Shown here piece after piece: positions 1 through 13,600 of a stretch of DNA of 55,403 nt. The stretch's first letter is position 1, and each line of letters opens with the position of its first letter. Made by a program: the position numbers and the translations under genes. Origin of the DNA: Liolophura sinensis (taxonomy: Eukaryota; Mollusca; Polyplacophora; Chitonida; Chitonidae); contig NW_027018218.1 in assembly GCF_032854445.1 (NCBI RefSeq), positions 1-55,403 of the forward strand. The letters run 5' to 3'. The notes below the pieces were generated by a model. The model had not been told where the DNA came from. It saw only the letters and a list, made by a program, of their open reading frames with translations, and searched no databases.

Positions 1-3000
1 ATTTGACGTCTTCTGGGCTACCAAAGGGCACATAACTTATAGTCAAAAGTTGAATATAGTAATGACTAGTCGCGATGGTACATAGTACAGTGTAGCCGAA
101 TTCAATTAACAAAAAGACCAGGCAAAAATGCAAAAGTGGAAAAACTGTTCCAGTGCTGCTGGTAAGAGGCTAATCCGACGTATTTTCTGACGAGAAATCG
201 AATGGTGCAAACCGCGTTGCTCTCCGACCAATACTTTTGGCTGTAGCGACAATTGAATGATCATTGATGACAACATCACGTGCCTAACAACGGCTCTTAC
301 TACATGGAAACCAGGGAAACTTGCAATTTTTTAAACAGCTGCCGATACCTGGCCCAATTCCGCATCTTTTGGCACCTTATTGATGTGGGTCAGTGTTCAA
401 TTGTACTTTTTACAGCAGACTGTATCTAGTACTTTGTGTTTTTTTATGTACAAATGGTGTGGTTTTTCTACACGTAGATAAAGACATTGAGATTGTCTTC
501 GACCTAGAAATAAGACAATTGCTGGGTGAGTTAAATGGGCTTAGCCCAAAGATTTGACGTCTTCTGGGGTACCAAAGGGCACATAACTTATATTCAAAAG
601 TTGAATATAGTAATGACCAGTCGCGATGGTACATAGTACAGTGTAGCCGATTTCAACTAACAAAAAGACCAGGGAAAAATGCAAAAGTGGAAAAACTGTT
701 CCAGTGCTGCTTGTAAGATACAAATCCGACGTATTTTGTGACGAGAAATCGAATGGTGCAAACCGCGTTGCTCTCCGACCAATACTTTTGGCTGTAGCGA
801 CAATGAATGATCATTGATGACAACCTCACATGCCTAACAACGGCTCTTACTCCATGGAAACCAGGGAAATTTGCAATTTTTTAACGGCTGCCGATGCCTG
901 GCCAAATCCGCATCTTTTGGCACCTTATTGATGTGGGTCAGTGTTCAATTGTACTTTTTACAGCAGACTGTATCTAGTACTTTGTGTTTTTTATGTACAA
1001 ATGGTGTGGTTTTTCTACACGTAGATATAGACATTGAGATTGTCTTCGACCTAGAAATAAGGACAATTGCTGGGTGAGTTAAATGGGCTTTAGCCCAAAG
1101 ATTTGACGTCTTCTGGCTACCAAAGGGCACATAACTTATAGTCAAAGTTCAATATAGTAATGACTAGTCGCGATGGTACATAGTACAGTGTAGCCGAATT
1201 CAATTAACAAAAAGACCAGGCAAAAATGCAAAAGTGGAAAAACTGTTCCAGTGCTGCTGGTAAGAGGCTAATCCGACGTATTTTCTGACGAGAAATCGAA
1301 TGGTGCAAACCGCGTTGCTCTCCGACCAATACATTTGGCTGTAGCGACAATTGAATGATCATTGATGACAACATCACGTGCCTAACAACGGCTCTTACTA
1401 CATGGAAACCAGGGAAACTTGCAATTTTTAAACAGCTGCCGATGCCTGGCCCAATTCCGCATCTTTTGGCACCTTATTGATGTGGGTCAGTGTTCAATTG
1501 TACTTTTTACAGCAGACTGTATCTAGTACTTTGTGTTTGTGTTTTTTATGTACAAATGGGTGTGGTTTTTCTACACGTAGATAAAGACATTGAGATTGTC
1601 TTCGACCTAGAAATAAGACAATTGCTGGGTGAGTTAATGGGCTTAGCCCAAAGATTTGACGTCTTCTGGGCTACCAAAGGGCACATAACTTATATTCAAA
1701 AGTTGAATATAGTAATGACCAGTCGCGATGGTACATAGTACAGTGTAGCCGATTTCAACTAACAAAAAGACCAGGGAAAAAATGCAAAAGTGGAAAAACT
1801 GTTCCAGTGCTGCTGGTAAGGAGCTAATCCGACGTATTTTTGACGAGAATCGAATGGTGCAAACGCGTTGCTCTCCGACCAATACTTTGGCTGTAGCGAC
1901 AATTGAATGATCATTGATGATAACCTCACGTGCCTAACAACGGCTCTTACTCCATGGAAACCAGGGAAATTTGCAATTTTTTAAACGGCTGCCGATGCCT
2001 GGCCAATTCCGCATCTTTTGGCACCTTATTGATGTGGGTCAGTGTTCATTGTACTTTTTACAGCAGACTGTATCTAGTACTTTGTGTTTTTTATGTACAA
2101 ATGGTGTGGTTTTTCTACACGTAGATATAGACATTGAGATTGTCTTCGACCTAGAAATAAGACAATTGCTGGGTGAGTTAAATGGGCTTAGCCCAAAGAT
2201 TTGACGTCTTCTGGGCTACAAAGGGCACATAACTTATAGTCAAAAGTTGAATATAGTAATGACTAGTCGCGATGGTACATAGTACAGTGTAGCCGATTCA
2301 ATTAACAAAAAGACCAGGCAAAAATGCAAAAGTGGAAAAACTGTTCCAGTGCTGCTGGTAAGAGGCTAATCCGACGTATTTTCTGACGAGAAATCGAATG
2401 GTGCAAACCGCGTTGCTCTCCCGACCAATACTTTTGGCTGTAGCGACAATTGAATGATCATTGATGACAACATCACGTGCCTAACAACGGCTCTTACTAC
2501 ATGGAAACCAGGGAAACTTGCAATTTTTTAAACAGCTGCCGATGCCTGGCCCAATTCCGCATCTTTTGGCACCTTATTGATGTGGGTCAGTGTTCAATTG
2601 TACTTTTTACAGCAGACTGTATCTAGTACTTTGTGTTTTTTATGTACAAATGGTGTGGCTTTTCTACACGTAGATAAAGACATTGAGATTGTCTTCGACC
2701 TAGAAATAAGACAATTGCTGGGTGAGTTAAATGGGCTTAGCCCAAAGATTTGACGTCTTCTGGGGTACCAAAGGGCACATAACTTATAGTCAAAAGTTGA
2801 ATATAGTAATGACCAGTCGCGATGGTACATAGTACAGTGTAGCCGATTTCAACTAACAAAAAGACCAGGGAAAAATGCAAAGTGGAAAAACTGTTCCAGT
2901 GCTGCTGGTAAGGAGCTAATCCGACGTATTTTTTCACGAGAAATCGAATGGTGCAAACCGCGTTGCTCTCCGACCAATACTTTGGCTGTAGCGACAATTG

Positions 3001-3295
3001 AATGATCATTGATGATAACCTCACGTGCCTAACAACGGCTCTTACTCCATGGAAAACCAGGGAAATTTGCAATTTTTAAACGGCTGCCGATGCCTGGCCA
3101 AATTCCGCATCTTTTGGCACCTTATTGATGTGGGTCAGTGTTCAATTGTACTTTTTTACAGCAGACTGTATCTAGTACTTTGTGTTTTTTATGTACAAAT
3201 GGTGTGGTTTTTCTACACGTAGATATAGACATTGAGATTGTCTTCGACCTAGAAATAAGACAATTGCTGGGTGAGTTAAATGGCTTAGCCCAAAG
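1..3295 (+). repeat. Higher-order dimer (about 1.1 kb), three copies
   Basis: Monomers start at 1, 552, 1101, 1654, 2199 and 2748. Odd members (1, 1101, 2199) share TTTTCTGACG, CTACATGG, GGGAAACTTG, GACTAG with GAATTC, and GATAAAG combined with TTCGACC. Even members (552, 1654, 2748) share CAACTAAC, a GGGAAAAA tract, ACCTCAC, CGGCTGCC and GATATAG with TTCGACC. The members at 552 and 1654 also share TATTCAAAAG. Alternation is regular, so the repeating unit is a dimer. Monomer lengths vary (551, 549, 553, 545, 549, 548) through scattered one-base indels, many in homopolymers, which may be sequence error. Confidence 0.85.
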
Positions 3296-6200
3296 ATTTG
3301 ACGTCTTCTGGGCTACCAAAGGGCACATAACTTATAGTCAAAAGTTGAATATAGTAATGACCAGTCGCGATGGTACATAGTACAGTGTAACCGATTTCAA
3401 TTAACAAAAAGACCAGGCAAAAATGCAAAAGTGGAAAAACTGTTCCAGTGCTGCTGGTAAGGAGCTAATCCGACGTATTTTTTGACGAGAAATCGAATGG
3501 TGCAAACCGCGTTGCTCTGCGACCAATACTTTTGGCTGTAGCGACAATTGAATGATCATTGATGACAACATCACGTGCCTAGAAACGGCTCTTACTCCAT
3601 GGAAACCTGGGAAATTTGCAATTTTTTAAACAGCTGCCGATGCCTGGCCCAATTCCGCATATTTTGGCACCTTATTGATGTGGGTCAGTGTTCAATTGTA
3701 CTTTTTACAGCAGACTGTATCTAGTACTTTGTGTTTTTTATGTACAAATGGTGTGGTTTTTCTACACGTAGATAAAGACATTGAAATTGTCTTGGACTTA
3801 GAAGTAAGACAATTGCTGGAAGAGTTCAATGGGCTTAGCCCAAAGATTTGACGTCTTCTGGGGTACCAAAGGGCACATAACTTATAGTCAAAAGTTGAAT
3901 ATAGTAATGACTAGTCGCGATGGTACATAGTACAGTGTAGCCGAATTCAATTAACAAAAAGACCAGGCAAAAATGCAAAAGTGGAAAAACTGTTCCAGTG
4001 CTGCTGGTAAGATACTAAGCCGACGTATTTTGTGACGAGAAATCGAATGGTGCAAACCGCGTTGCTCTCCGACCAATACTTTTGGCTGTAGCGACAATTG
4101 AATGATCATTGATGTCTAAATCACGTGCCTAGAAACGGCTCTTACTCCATGGAAACCAGGGCAATTTGCAACTTTTTAAACAGCTGCCGATGCCTGGCCC
4201 AATTCCGCATCTTTTGGCACCTTATTGATGTGGGTCAGTGTTTAATTGTACTTTTTACAGCATACTGTATCTAGTACTTTGTGTATTTTATGTACAAATG
4301 GTGTGGTTTTTCTACACGTAGATAAAGACATTGAGATTGTCTTGGACTTAGAAGTAAGGCAATTGCTGGATGAGTTAAATGGGCTTAGCCCAAAGATTTG
4401 ACGTCTTCTGGGGTACCAAAGGGCACATAACTTATAGTCAAAAGTTGAATATAGTAATGACTAGTCGCGATGGTACATAGTACAGTGTAGCCGAATTCAA
4501 TTAACAAAAAGACCAGGCAAAAATGCAAAAGTGGAAAAACTGTTCCAGTGCTGCTGGTAAGAGGCTAATCCGACGTATTTTTTGACGAGAAATCGAATGG
4601 TGCAAACCGCGTTGCTCTCCGACCAATACTTTTGGCTGTAGCGACAATTGAATGATCATTGATGACAACATCACGTGCCTAGAAACGGCTCTTACTCCAT
4701 GGAAACCTGGGAAATTTGCAATTTTTTAAACAGCTGCCGATGCCTGGCCCAATTCCGCATATTTTGGCACCTTATTGATGTGGGTCAGTGTTCAATTGTA
4801 CTTTTTACAGCAGACTGTATCTAGTACTTTGTGTTTTTTATGTACAAATGGTGTGGTTTTTCTACACGTAGATAAAGACATTGAAATTGTCTTGGACTTA
4901 GAAGTAAGACAATTGCTGGAAGAGTTCAATGGGCTTAGCCCAAAGATTTGACGTCTTCTGGGGTACCAAAGGGCACATAACTTATAGTCAAAAGTTGAAT
5001 ATAGTAATGACTAGTCGCGATGGTACATAGTACAGTGTAGCCGAATTCAATTAACAAAAAGACCAGGCAAAAATGCAAAAGTGGAAAAACTGTTCCAGTG
5101 CTGCTGGTAAGATACTAAGCCGACGTATTTTGTGACGAGAAATCGAATGGTGCAAACCGCGTTGCTCTCCGACCAATACTTTTGGCTGTAGCGACAATTG
5201 AATGATCATTGATGTCTAAATCACGTGCCTAGAAACGGCTCTTACTCCATGGAAACCAGGGCAATTTGCAACTTTTTAAACAGCTGCCGATGCCTGGCCC
5301 AATTCCGCATCTTTTGGCACCTTATTGATGTGGGTCAGTGTTTAATTGTACTTTTTACAGCATACTGTATCTAGTACTTTGTGTATTTTATGTACAAATG
5401 GTGTGGTTTTTCTACACGTAGATAAAGACATTGAGATTGTCTTGGACTTAGAAGTAAGGCAATTGCTGGATGAGTTAAATGGGCTTAGCCCAAAGATTTG
5501 ACGTCTTCTGGGGTACCAAAGGGCACATAACTTATAGTCAAAAGTTGAATATAGTAATGACTAGTCGCGATGGTACATAGTACAGTGTAGCCGAATTCAA
5601 TTAACAAAAAGACCAGGCAAAAATGCAAAAGTGGAAAAACTGTTCCAGTGCTGCTGGTAAGAGGCTAATCCGACGTATTTTTTGACGAGAAATCGAATGG
5701 TGCAAACCGCGTTGCTCTCCGACCAATACTTTTGGCTGTAGCGACAATTGAATGATCATTGATGACAACATCACGTGCCTAGAAACGGCTCTTACTCCAT
5801 GGAAACCAGGGAAATTTGCAATTTTTTAAACAGCTGCCGATGCCTGGCCCAATTCCGCATATTTTGGCACCTTATTGATGTGGGTCAGTGTTCAATTGTA
5901 CTTTTTACAGTAGACTGTATCTAGTACTTTGTGTTTTTTATGTACAAATGGTGTGGTTTTTCTACACGTAGATAAAGACATTGAAATTGTCTTGGACTTA
6001 GAAGTAAGACAATTGCTGGAAGAGTTCAATGGGCTTAGCCCAAAGATTTGACGTCTTCTGGGCTACCAAAGGGCACATAACTTATAGTCAAAAGTTGAAT
6101 ATAGTAATGACCAGTCGCGATGGTAGATAGTACAGTGTAGCCGATTTCAATTAACAAAAAGACCAGGCAAAAATGCAAAAGTGGAAAAACTGTTCCAGTG

Positions 6201-6595
6201 CTGCTGGTAAGAGGCTAATCCGACGTATTTTGTGACGAGAAATCGAATGGTGCAAACCGCGTTGCTCTCCGACCAATACTTTTGGCTGTAGCGACAATTG
6301 AATGATCATTGATGACAACATCACGTGCCTAACAACAGCTCTTACTCCATGGAAACCAGGGAAATTTGCAATTTTTTAAACAGCTGCCGATGCCTGGCCC
6401 AATTCCGCATCTTTTGGCACCTTATTGATGTGGGTCAGTGTTTAATTGTACTTTTTACAGCATACTGTATCTAGTACTTTGTGTTTTTTATGTACAAATG
6501 GTGTGGTTTTTCTACACGTAGATAAAGACATTGAGATTGTCTTGGACTTAGAAGTAAGGCAATTGCTGGATGAGTTAAATGGGCTTAGCCCAAAG
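3296..6595 (+). repeat. Second higher-order dimer (1.1 kb), about two copies and flanks
   Basis: Monomers start at 3296, 3846, 4396, 4946, 5496 and 6046, all exactly 550 bp. The monomers at 3846 and 4946 look identical, sharing GATACTAAGCC, GATGTCTAAATCAC, GGGCAATTTGC, GCAACTTTTT, GTGTTTAATTG, CAGCATACTG and GTGTATTTTA. The monomers at 4396 and 5496 share GAGGCTAATCC, CATATTTTGG, TTGAAATTG and GAAGAGTTC, and differ at CCTGGG/CCAGGG and CAGCAG/CAGTAG. The second half of the monomer at 3296 is of the 4396 type while its first half is not, so a recombination boundary probably lies inside it. The monomer at 6046 is a mixture of types. Confidence 0.85.
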
Positions 6596-7696
6596 ATTTG
6601 ACGTCTTCTGGGGTACCAAAGGGCACATAACTTATAGTCAAAAGTTGAATATAGTAATGACTAGTCGCGATGGTACATAGTACAGTGTAGCCGAATTCAA
6701 TTAACAAAAAGACCAGGCAAAAATGCAAAAGTGGAAAAACTGTTCCAGTGCTGCTGGTAAGAGGCTAATCCGACGTATTTTGTGACGAGAAATCGAATGG
6801 TGCAAACCGCGTTGCTCTCCGACCAATACTTTTGGCTGTAGCGACAATTGAATGATCATTGATGACAACATCACGTGCCTAACAACGGCTCTTACTACAT
6901 GGAAACCAAGGGAAATTTGCAATTTTTTAAACGGCTGCCGATGCCTGGCCAAATTCCGCATCTTTTGGCACCTTATTGATGTGGGTCAGTGTTCAATTGT
7001 ACTTTTTACAGCAGACTGTATCTAGTACTTTGTGTTTTTTATGTACAAATGGTGTGGTTTTTCTACACGTAGATATAGACATTGAAATTGTCTTCGACCT
7101 AGAAATAAGACAATTGCTGGGTGAGTTAAATGGGCTTAGCCCAAAGATTTGACGTCTTCTGGGCTACCAAAGGGCACATAACTTATAGTCAAAAGTTGAA
7201 TATAGTAATGACCAGTCGCGATGGTACATAGTACAGTGTAGCCGATTTCAACTAACAAAAAGACCAGGGAAAAATGCAAAAGTGGAAAAACTGTTCCAGT
7301 GCTGCTGGTAAGGAGCTAATCCGACGTATTTTGTGACGAGAAATCGAATGGTGCAAACCGCGTTGCTCTCCGACCAATACTTTTGGCTGTAGCGACAATT
7401 GAATGATAATTGATGACAACATCACTTGCCTAGAAACGGCTCTTACTCCATGGAAACCAGGGAAATTTGCAATTTTTTAAACAGCTGCTGATGCCTGGCC
7501 CAATTCCGCATCTTTTGGCACCTTATTGATGTGGGTCAGTGTTCAATTGTACTTTTTACAGCAGACTGTATCTAGTACTTTGTGTTTTTTATGTACAAAT
7601 GGTGTGGTTTTTCTACACGTAGATATAGACATTGAGATTGTCTTCGACCTAGAAATAAGACAATTGCTGGGTGAGTTAAATGGGCTTAGCCCAAAG
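6596..7696 (+). repeat. Two satellite monomers outside a clear higher-order unit
   Basis: Monomers start at 6596 and 7147. The first has CTACATGG, CGGCTGCC, GCCAAA and TTGAAATTG with TTCGACC, which joins variants typical of different classes elsewhere. It has one inserted A (CCAAGGG), making it 551 bp. The second has CAACTAAC, GATAATTG, CACTTG, CAGCTGCTG and GATATAG with TTCGACC. Nothing other than satellite is present. Confidence 0.85.
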
Positions 7697-10600
7697 ATTT
7701 GACGTCTTCTGGGCTACCAAAGGGCACATAACTTATAGTCAAAAGTTGAATATAGTAATGACCAGTCGCGATGGTACATAGTACAGTGTAGCCGATTTCA
7801 ATTAACAAAAAGACCAGGCAAAAATGCAAAAGTAAAAAAACTGTTCCAGTGCTGCTGGTAAGGAGCTAATCCGACGTATTTTTTGACGAGAAATCGAATG
7901 GTGCAAACCGCGTTGCTCTCCGACCTATACTTTTGGCTGTAGCGACAATTGAATGATAATTGATGACAACATCACGTGCCTAGAAACGGCTCTTACTCCA
8001 TGGAAACCAGGGAAACTTGCAATTTTTTAAACAGCTGCTGATGCCTGGCCCAATTACGCATCTTTTGGCACCTTATTGATGTGGGTCAGTGTTCAATTGT
8101 ACTTTTTACAGTAGACTGTATCTAGTACTTTGTGTTTTTTATGTACAAATAGTGTGGTTTTTCTACACGTAGATAAAGACATTGAGATTGTCTTGGACTT
8201 AGAAGTAAGACAATTGCTGGAAGAGTTCAATGGGCTTAGCCCAAAGATTTGACGTCTTCTGGGCTTACCAAAGGGCACATAACTTATAGTCAAAAGTTCA
8301 ATATAGTAATGACCAGTCGCGATGGTAGATAGTAAAGTGTAGCCATTTTCAATTAACAAAAAGACCAGGCAAAAATGCAAAAAGTGGAAAAACTGTTCCA
8401 GTGCTGCTGGTAAGAGGCTAATCCGACGTATTTTGTGACGAGAAATCGAATGGTGCAAACCCTGTTGCTCTCCGACCAATACTTTTGGCTGTAGCGACAA
8501 TTGAATGATCATTGATGACAACATCACGTGCCTAACAACAGCTCTTACTCCATGGAAACCAGGGAAATTTGCAATTTTTTAAACAGCTGCCGATGCCTGG
8601 CCCAATTCCGCATCTTTTGGCACCTTATTGATGTGGGTCAGTGTTTATTTGTACTTTTTACAGCATACTGTATCTAGTACTTTGTGTTTTTTATGTACAA
8701 ATGGTGTGGTTTTTCTACACGTAGATAAAGACATTGAGATTGTCTTGGACTTAGAAGTAAGACAATTGCTGGATGAGTTAAATGGGCTTAGCCCAAAGAT
8801 TTGACGTCTTCTGGGCTACCAAAGGGCACATAACTTATAGTCAAAAGTTGAATATAGTAATGACTAGTCGCGATGGTACATAGTACAGTGTAGCCGAATT
8901 CAATTAACAAAAAGACCAGGCAAAAATGCAAAAGTGGAAAAACTGTTCCAGTGCTGCTGGTAAGATACAAATCCGACGTATTTTGTGACGAGAAATCGAA
9001 TGGTGCAAACCGCGTTGCTCTCCGACCAATACTTTTGGCTGTAGCGACAATTGAATGATCATTGATGACAACCTCACGTGCCTAACAACGGCTCTTACTC
9101 CATGGAAACCAGGGAAATTTGCAATTTTTTAAACGGCTGCCGATGCCTGGCCAAATTCCGCATCTTTTGGCACCTTATTGATGTGGGTCAGTGTTCAATT
9201 GTACTTTTTACAGCAGACTGTATCTAGTACTTTGTGTTTTTTATGTACAAATGGTGTGGTTTTTCTACACGTAGATATAGACATTGAGATTGTCTTCGAC
9301 CTAGAAATAAGACAATTGCTGGGTGAGTTAAATGGGCTTAGCCCAAAGATTTGACGTCTTCTGGGCTACCAAAGGGCACATAACTTATAGTCAAAAGTTG
9401 AATATAGTAATGACCAGTCGCGATGGTAGATAGTACAGTGTAGCCGATTTCAATTAACAAAAAGACCAGGCAAAAATGCAAAAGTGGAAAAACTGTTCCA
9501 GTGCTGCTGGTAAGAGGCTAATCCGACGTATTTTGTGACGAGAAATCGAATGGTGCAAACCGCGTTGCTCTCCGACCAATACTTTTGGCTGTAGCGACAA
9601 TTGAATGATCATTGATGACAACATCACGTGCCTAACAATAGCTCTTACTCCATGGAAACCAGGGAAATTTGCAATTTTTTAAACAGCTGCCGATGCCTGG
9701 CCCAATTCCGCATCTTTTGGCACCTTATTGATGTGGGTCAGTGTTTAATTGTACTTTTTACAGCATACTGTATCTAGTACTTTGTGTTTTTTATGTACAA
9801 ATGGTGTGGTTTTTCTACACGTAGATAAAGACATTGAGATTGTCTTGGACTTAGAAGTAAGGCAATTGCTGGATGAGTTAAATGGGCTTAGCCCAAAGAT
9901 TTGACGTCTTCTGGGGTACCAAAGGGCACATAACTTATAGTCAAAAGTTGAATATAGTAATGACCAGTCGCGATGGTACATAGTACAGTGTAGCCGAATT
10001 CAATTAACAAAAAGACCAGGCAAAAATGCAAAAGTGGAAAAACTGTTCCAGTGCTGCTGGTAAGATACAGATCCGACGTATTTTTTGACGAGAAATCGAA
10101 TGGTGCAAACCGCGTTGCTCTCCAACCAATACTTTTGGCTGTAGCGACAATTGAATGATCATTGATGATAACCTCACGTGCCTAACAACGGCTCTTACTC
10201 CATGGAAACCAGGGAAATTTGCAATTTTTTAAACGGCTGCCGATGCCTGGCCAAATTCCGCATCTTTTGGCACCTTATTGATGTGGGTCAGTGTTCAATT
10301 GTACTTTTTACAGCAGACTGTATCTAGTACTTTGTGTTTTTTATGTACAAATGGTGTGGTTTTTCTACACGTAGATAAAGACATTGAGATTGTCTTGGAC
10401 TTAGAAGTAAGACAATTGCTGGATGAGTTAAATGGGCTTAGCCCAAAGATTTGACGTCTTCTGGGGTACCAAAGGGCACATAACTTATAGTCAAAAGTTG
10501 AATATAGTAATGACTAGTCGCGATGGTACATAGTACAGTGTAGCCGAATTCAATTAACAAAAAGACCAGGCAAAAATGCAAAAGTGGAAAAACTGTTCCA

Positions 10601-13600
10601 GTGCTGCTGGTAAGATACAAATCCGACGTATTTTGTGACGAGAAATCGAATGGTGCAAACCGCGTTGCTCTCCGACCAATACTTTTGGCTGTAGCGACAA
10701 TTGAATGATAATTGATGACAACATCACGTGCCTAGAAACGGCTCTTACTCCATGGAAACCAGGGAAACTTGCAATTTTTTAAACAGCTGCTGATGCCTGG
10801 CCCAATTCCGCATCTTTTGGCACCTTATTGATGTGGGTCAGTGTTCAATTGTACTTTTTACAGTAGACTGTATCTAGTACTTTGTGTTTTTTATGTACAA
10901 ATGGTGTGGTTTTTCTACACGTAGATAAAGACATTGAGATTGTCTTGGACTTAGAAGTAAGACAATTGCTGGAAGAGTTCAATGGGCTTAGCCCAAAGAT
11001 TTGACGTCTTCTGGGCTACCGAAGGGCACATAACTTATAGTCAAAAGTTCAATATAGTAATGACCAGTCGCGATGGTAGATAGTAAAGTGTAGCCATTTT
11101 CAATTAACAAAAAGACCAGGCAAAAATGCAAAAGTGGAAAGACTGTTCCAGTGCTGCTGGTAAGAGGCTAATCCGACGTATTTTGTGACGAGAAATCGAA
11201 TGGTGCAAACCCTGTTGCTCTCCGACCAATACTTTTGGCTGTAGCGACAATTGAATGATCATTGATGACAACATCACGTGCCTAACAACAGCTCTTACTC
11301 CATGGAAACCAGGGAAATTTGCAATTTTTTAAACAGCTGCCGATGCCTGGCCCAATTCCGCATCTTTTGGCACCTTATTGATGTGGGTCAGTGTTTAATT
11401 GTACTTTTTACAGCATACTGTATCTAGTACTTTGTGTTTTTTATGTACAAATGGTGTGGTTTTTCTACACGTAGATAAAGACATTGAGATTGTCTTGGAC
11501 TTAGAAGTAAGACAATTGCTGGATGAGTTAAATGGGCTTAGCCCAAAGATTTGACGTCTTCTGGGGTACCAAAGGGCACATAACTTATAGTCAAAAGTTG
11601 AATATAGTAATGACTAGTCGCGATGGTACATAGTACAGTGTAGCCGAATTCAATTAACAAAAAGACCAGGCAAAAATGCAAAAGTGGAAAAACTGTTCCA
11701 GTGCTGCTGGTAAGATACAAATCCGACGTATTTTGTGACGAGAAATCGAATGGTGCAAACCGCGTTGCTCTCCGACCAATACTTTTGGCTGTAGCGACAA
11801 TTGAATGATCATTGATGACAACCTCACGTGCCTAACAACGGCTCTTACTCCATGGAAACCAGGGAAATTTGCAATTTTTTAAACGGCTGCCGATGCCTGG
11901 CCAAATTCCGCATATTTTGGCACCTTATTGATGTGGGTCAGTGTTCAATTGTACTTTTTACAGCAGACTGTATCTAGTACTTTGTGTTTTTTATGTACAA
12001 ATGGTGTGGTTTTTCTACACGTAGATATAGACATTGAGATTGTCTTCGACCTAGAAATAAGACAATTGCTGGGTGAGTTAAATGGGCTTAGCCCAAAGAT
12101 TTGACGTCTTCTGGGCTACCAAAGGGCACATAACTTATAGTCAAAAGTTGAATATAGTAATGACTAGTCGCGATGGTACATAGTACAGTGTAGCCGAATT
12201 CAATTAACAAAAAGACCAGGCAAAAATGCAAAAGTGGAAAAACTGTTCCAGTGCTGCTGGTAAGAGGCTAATCCGACGTATTTTCTGACGAGAAATCGAA
12301 TGGTGCAAACCGCGTTGCTCTCCGACCAATACTTTTGGCTGTAGCGACAATTGAATGATCATTGATGACAACATCACGTGCCTAACAACGGCTCTTACTA
12401 CATGGAAACCAGGGAAACTTGCAATTTTTTTAAACAGCTGCCGATGCCTGGCCAAATTCCGCATCTTTTGGCACCTTATTGATGTGGGTCAGTGTTCAAT
12501 TGTACTTTTTACAGCAGACTGTATCTAGTACTTTGTGTTTTTTATGTACAAATGGTGTGGTTTTTCTACACGTAGATAAAGACATTGAGATTGTCTTCGA
12601 CCTAGAAATAAGACAATTGCTGGGTGAGTTAAATGGGCTTAGCCCAAAGATTTGACGTCTTCTGGGGTACCAAAGGGCACATAACTTATAGTCAAAAGTT
12701 GAATATAGTAATGACCAGTCGCGATGGTACATAGTACAGTGTAGCCGATTTCAACTAACAAAAAGACCAGGGAAAAATGCAAAAGTGGAAAAACTGTTCC
12801 AGTGCTGCTGGTAAGATACAGATCCGACGTATTTTTTGACGAGAAATCGAATGGTGCAAACCGCGTTGCTCTCCAACCAATACTTTTGGCTGTAGCGACA
12901 ATTGAATGATCATTGATGATAACCTCACGTGCCTAACAACGGCTCTTACTCCATGGAAACCAGGGAAATTTGCAATTTTTTAAACGGCTGCCGATGCCTG
13001 GCCAAATTCCGCATCTTTTGGCACCTTATTGATGTGGGTCAGTGTTCAATTGTACTTTTTACAGCAGACTGTATCTAGTACTTTGTGTTTTTTATGTACA
13101 AATGGTGTGGTTTTTCTACACGTAGATATAGACATTGAGATTGTCTTCGACCTAGAAAATAAGACAATTGCTGGGTGAGTTTAAATGGGCTTAGCCCAAA
13201 GATTTGACGTCTTCTGGGCTACCAAAGGGCACATAACTTATAGTCAAAAGTTGAATATAGTAATGACCAGTCGCGATGGTACATAGTACAGTGTAGCCGA
13301 TTTCAATTAACAAAAAGACCAGGCAAAAATGCAAAAGTGGAAAAAACTGTTCCAGTGCTGCTGGTAAGGAGCTAATCCGACGTATTTTTTGACGAGAAAT
13401 CGAATGGTGCAAACCGCGTTGCTCTCCGACCTATACTTTTGGCTGTAGCGACAATTGAATGATAATTGATGACAACATCACGTGCCTAGAAACGGCTCTT
13501 ACTCCATGGAAACCAGGGAAACTTGCAATTTTTTAAACAGCTGCTGATGCCTGGCCCAATTACGCATCTTTTGGCACCTTATTGATGTGGGTCAGTGTTC

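Noticed and set aside
8093-8527. 144-codon minus-strand ORF
   Set aside because: The longest ORF in the window arises because two one-base insertions in this unit (GGGCTTACC and GCAAAAAGTGG) shift frames past the usual stops. No other unit has it.
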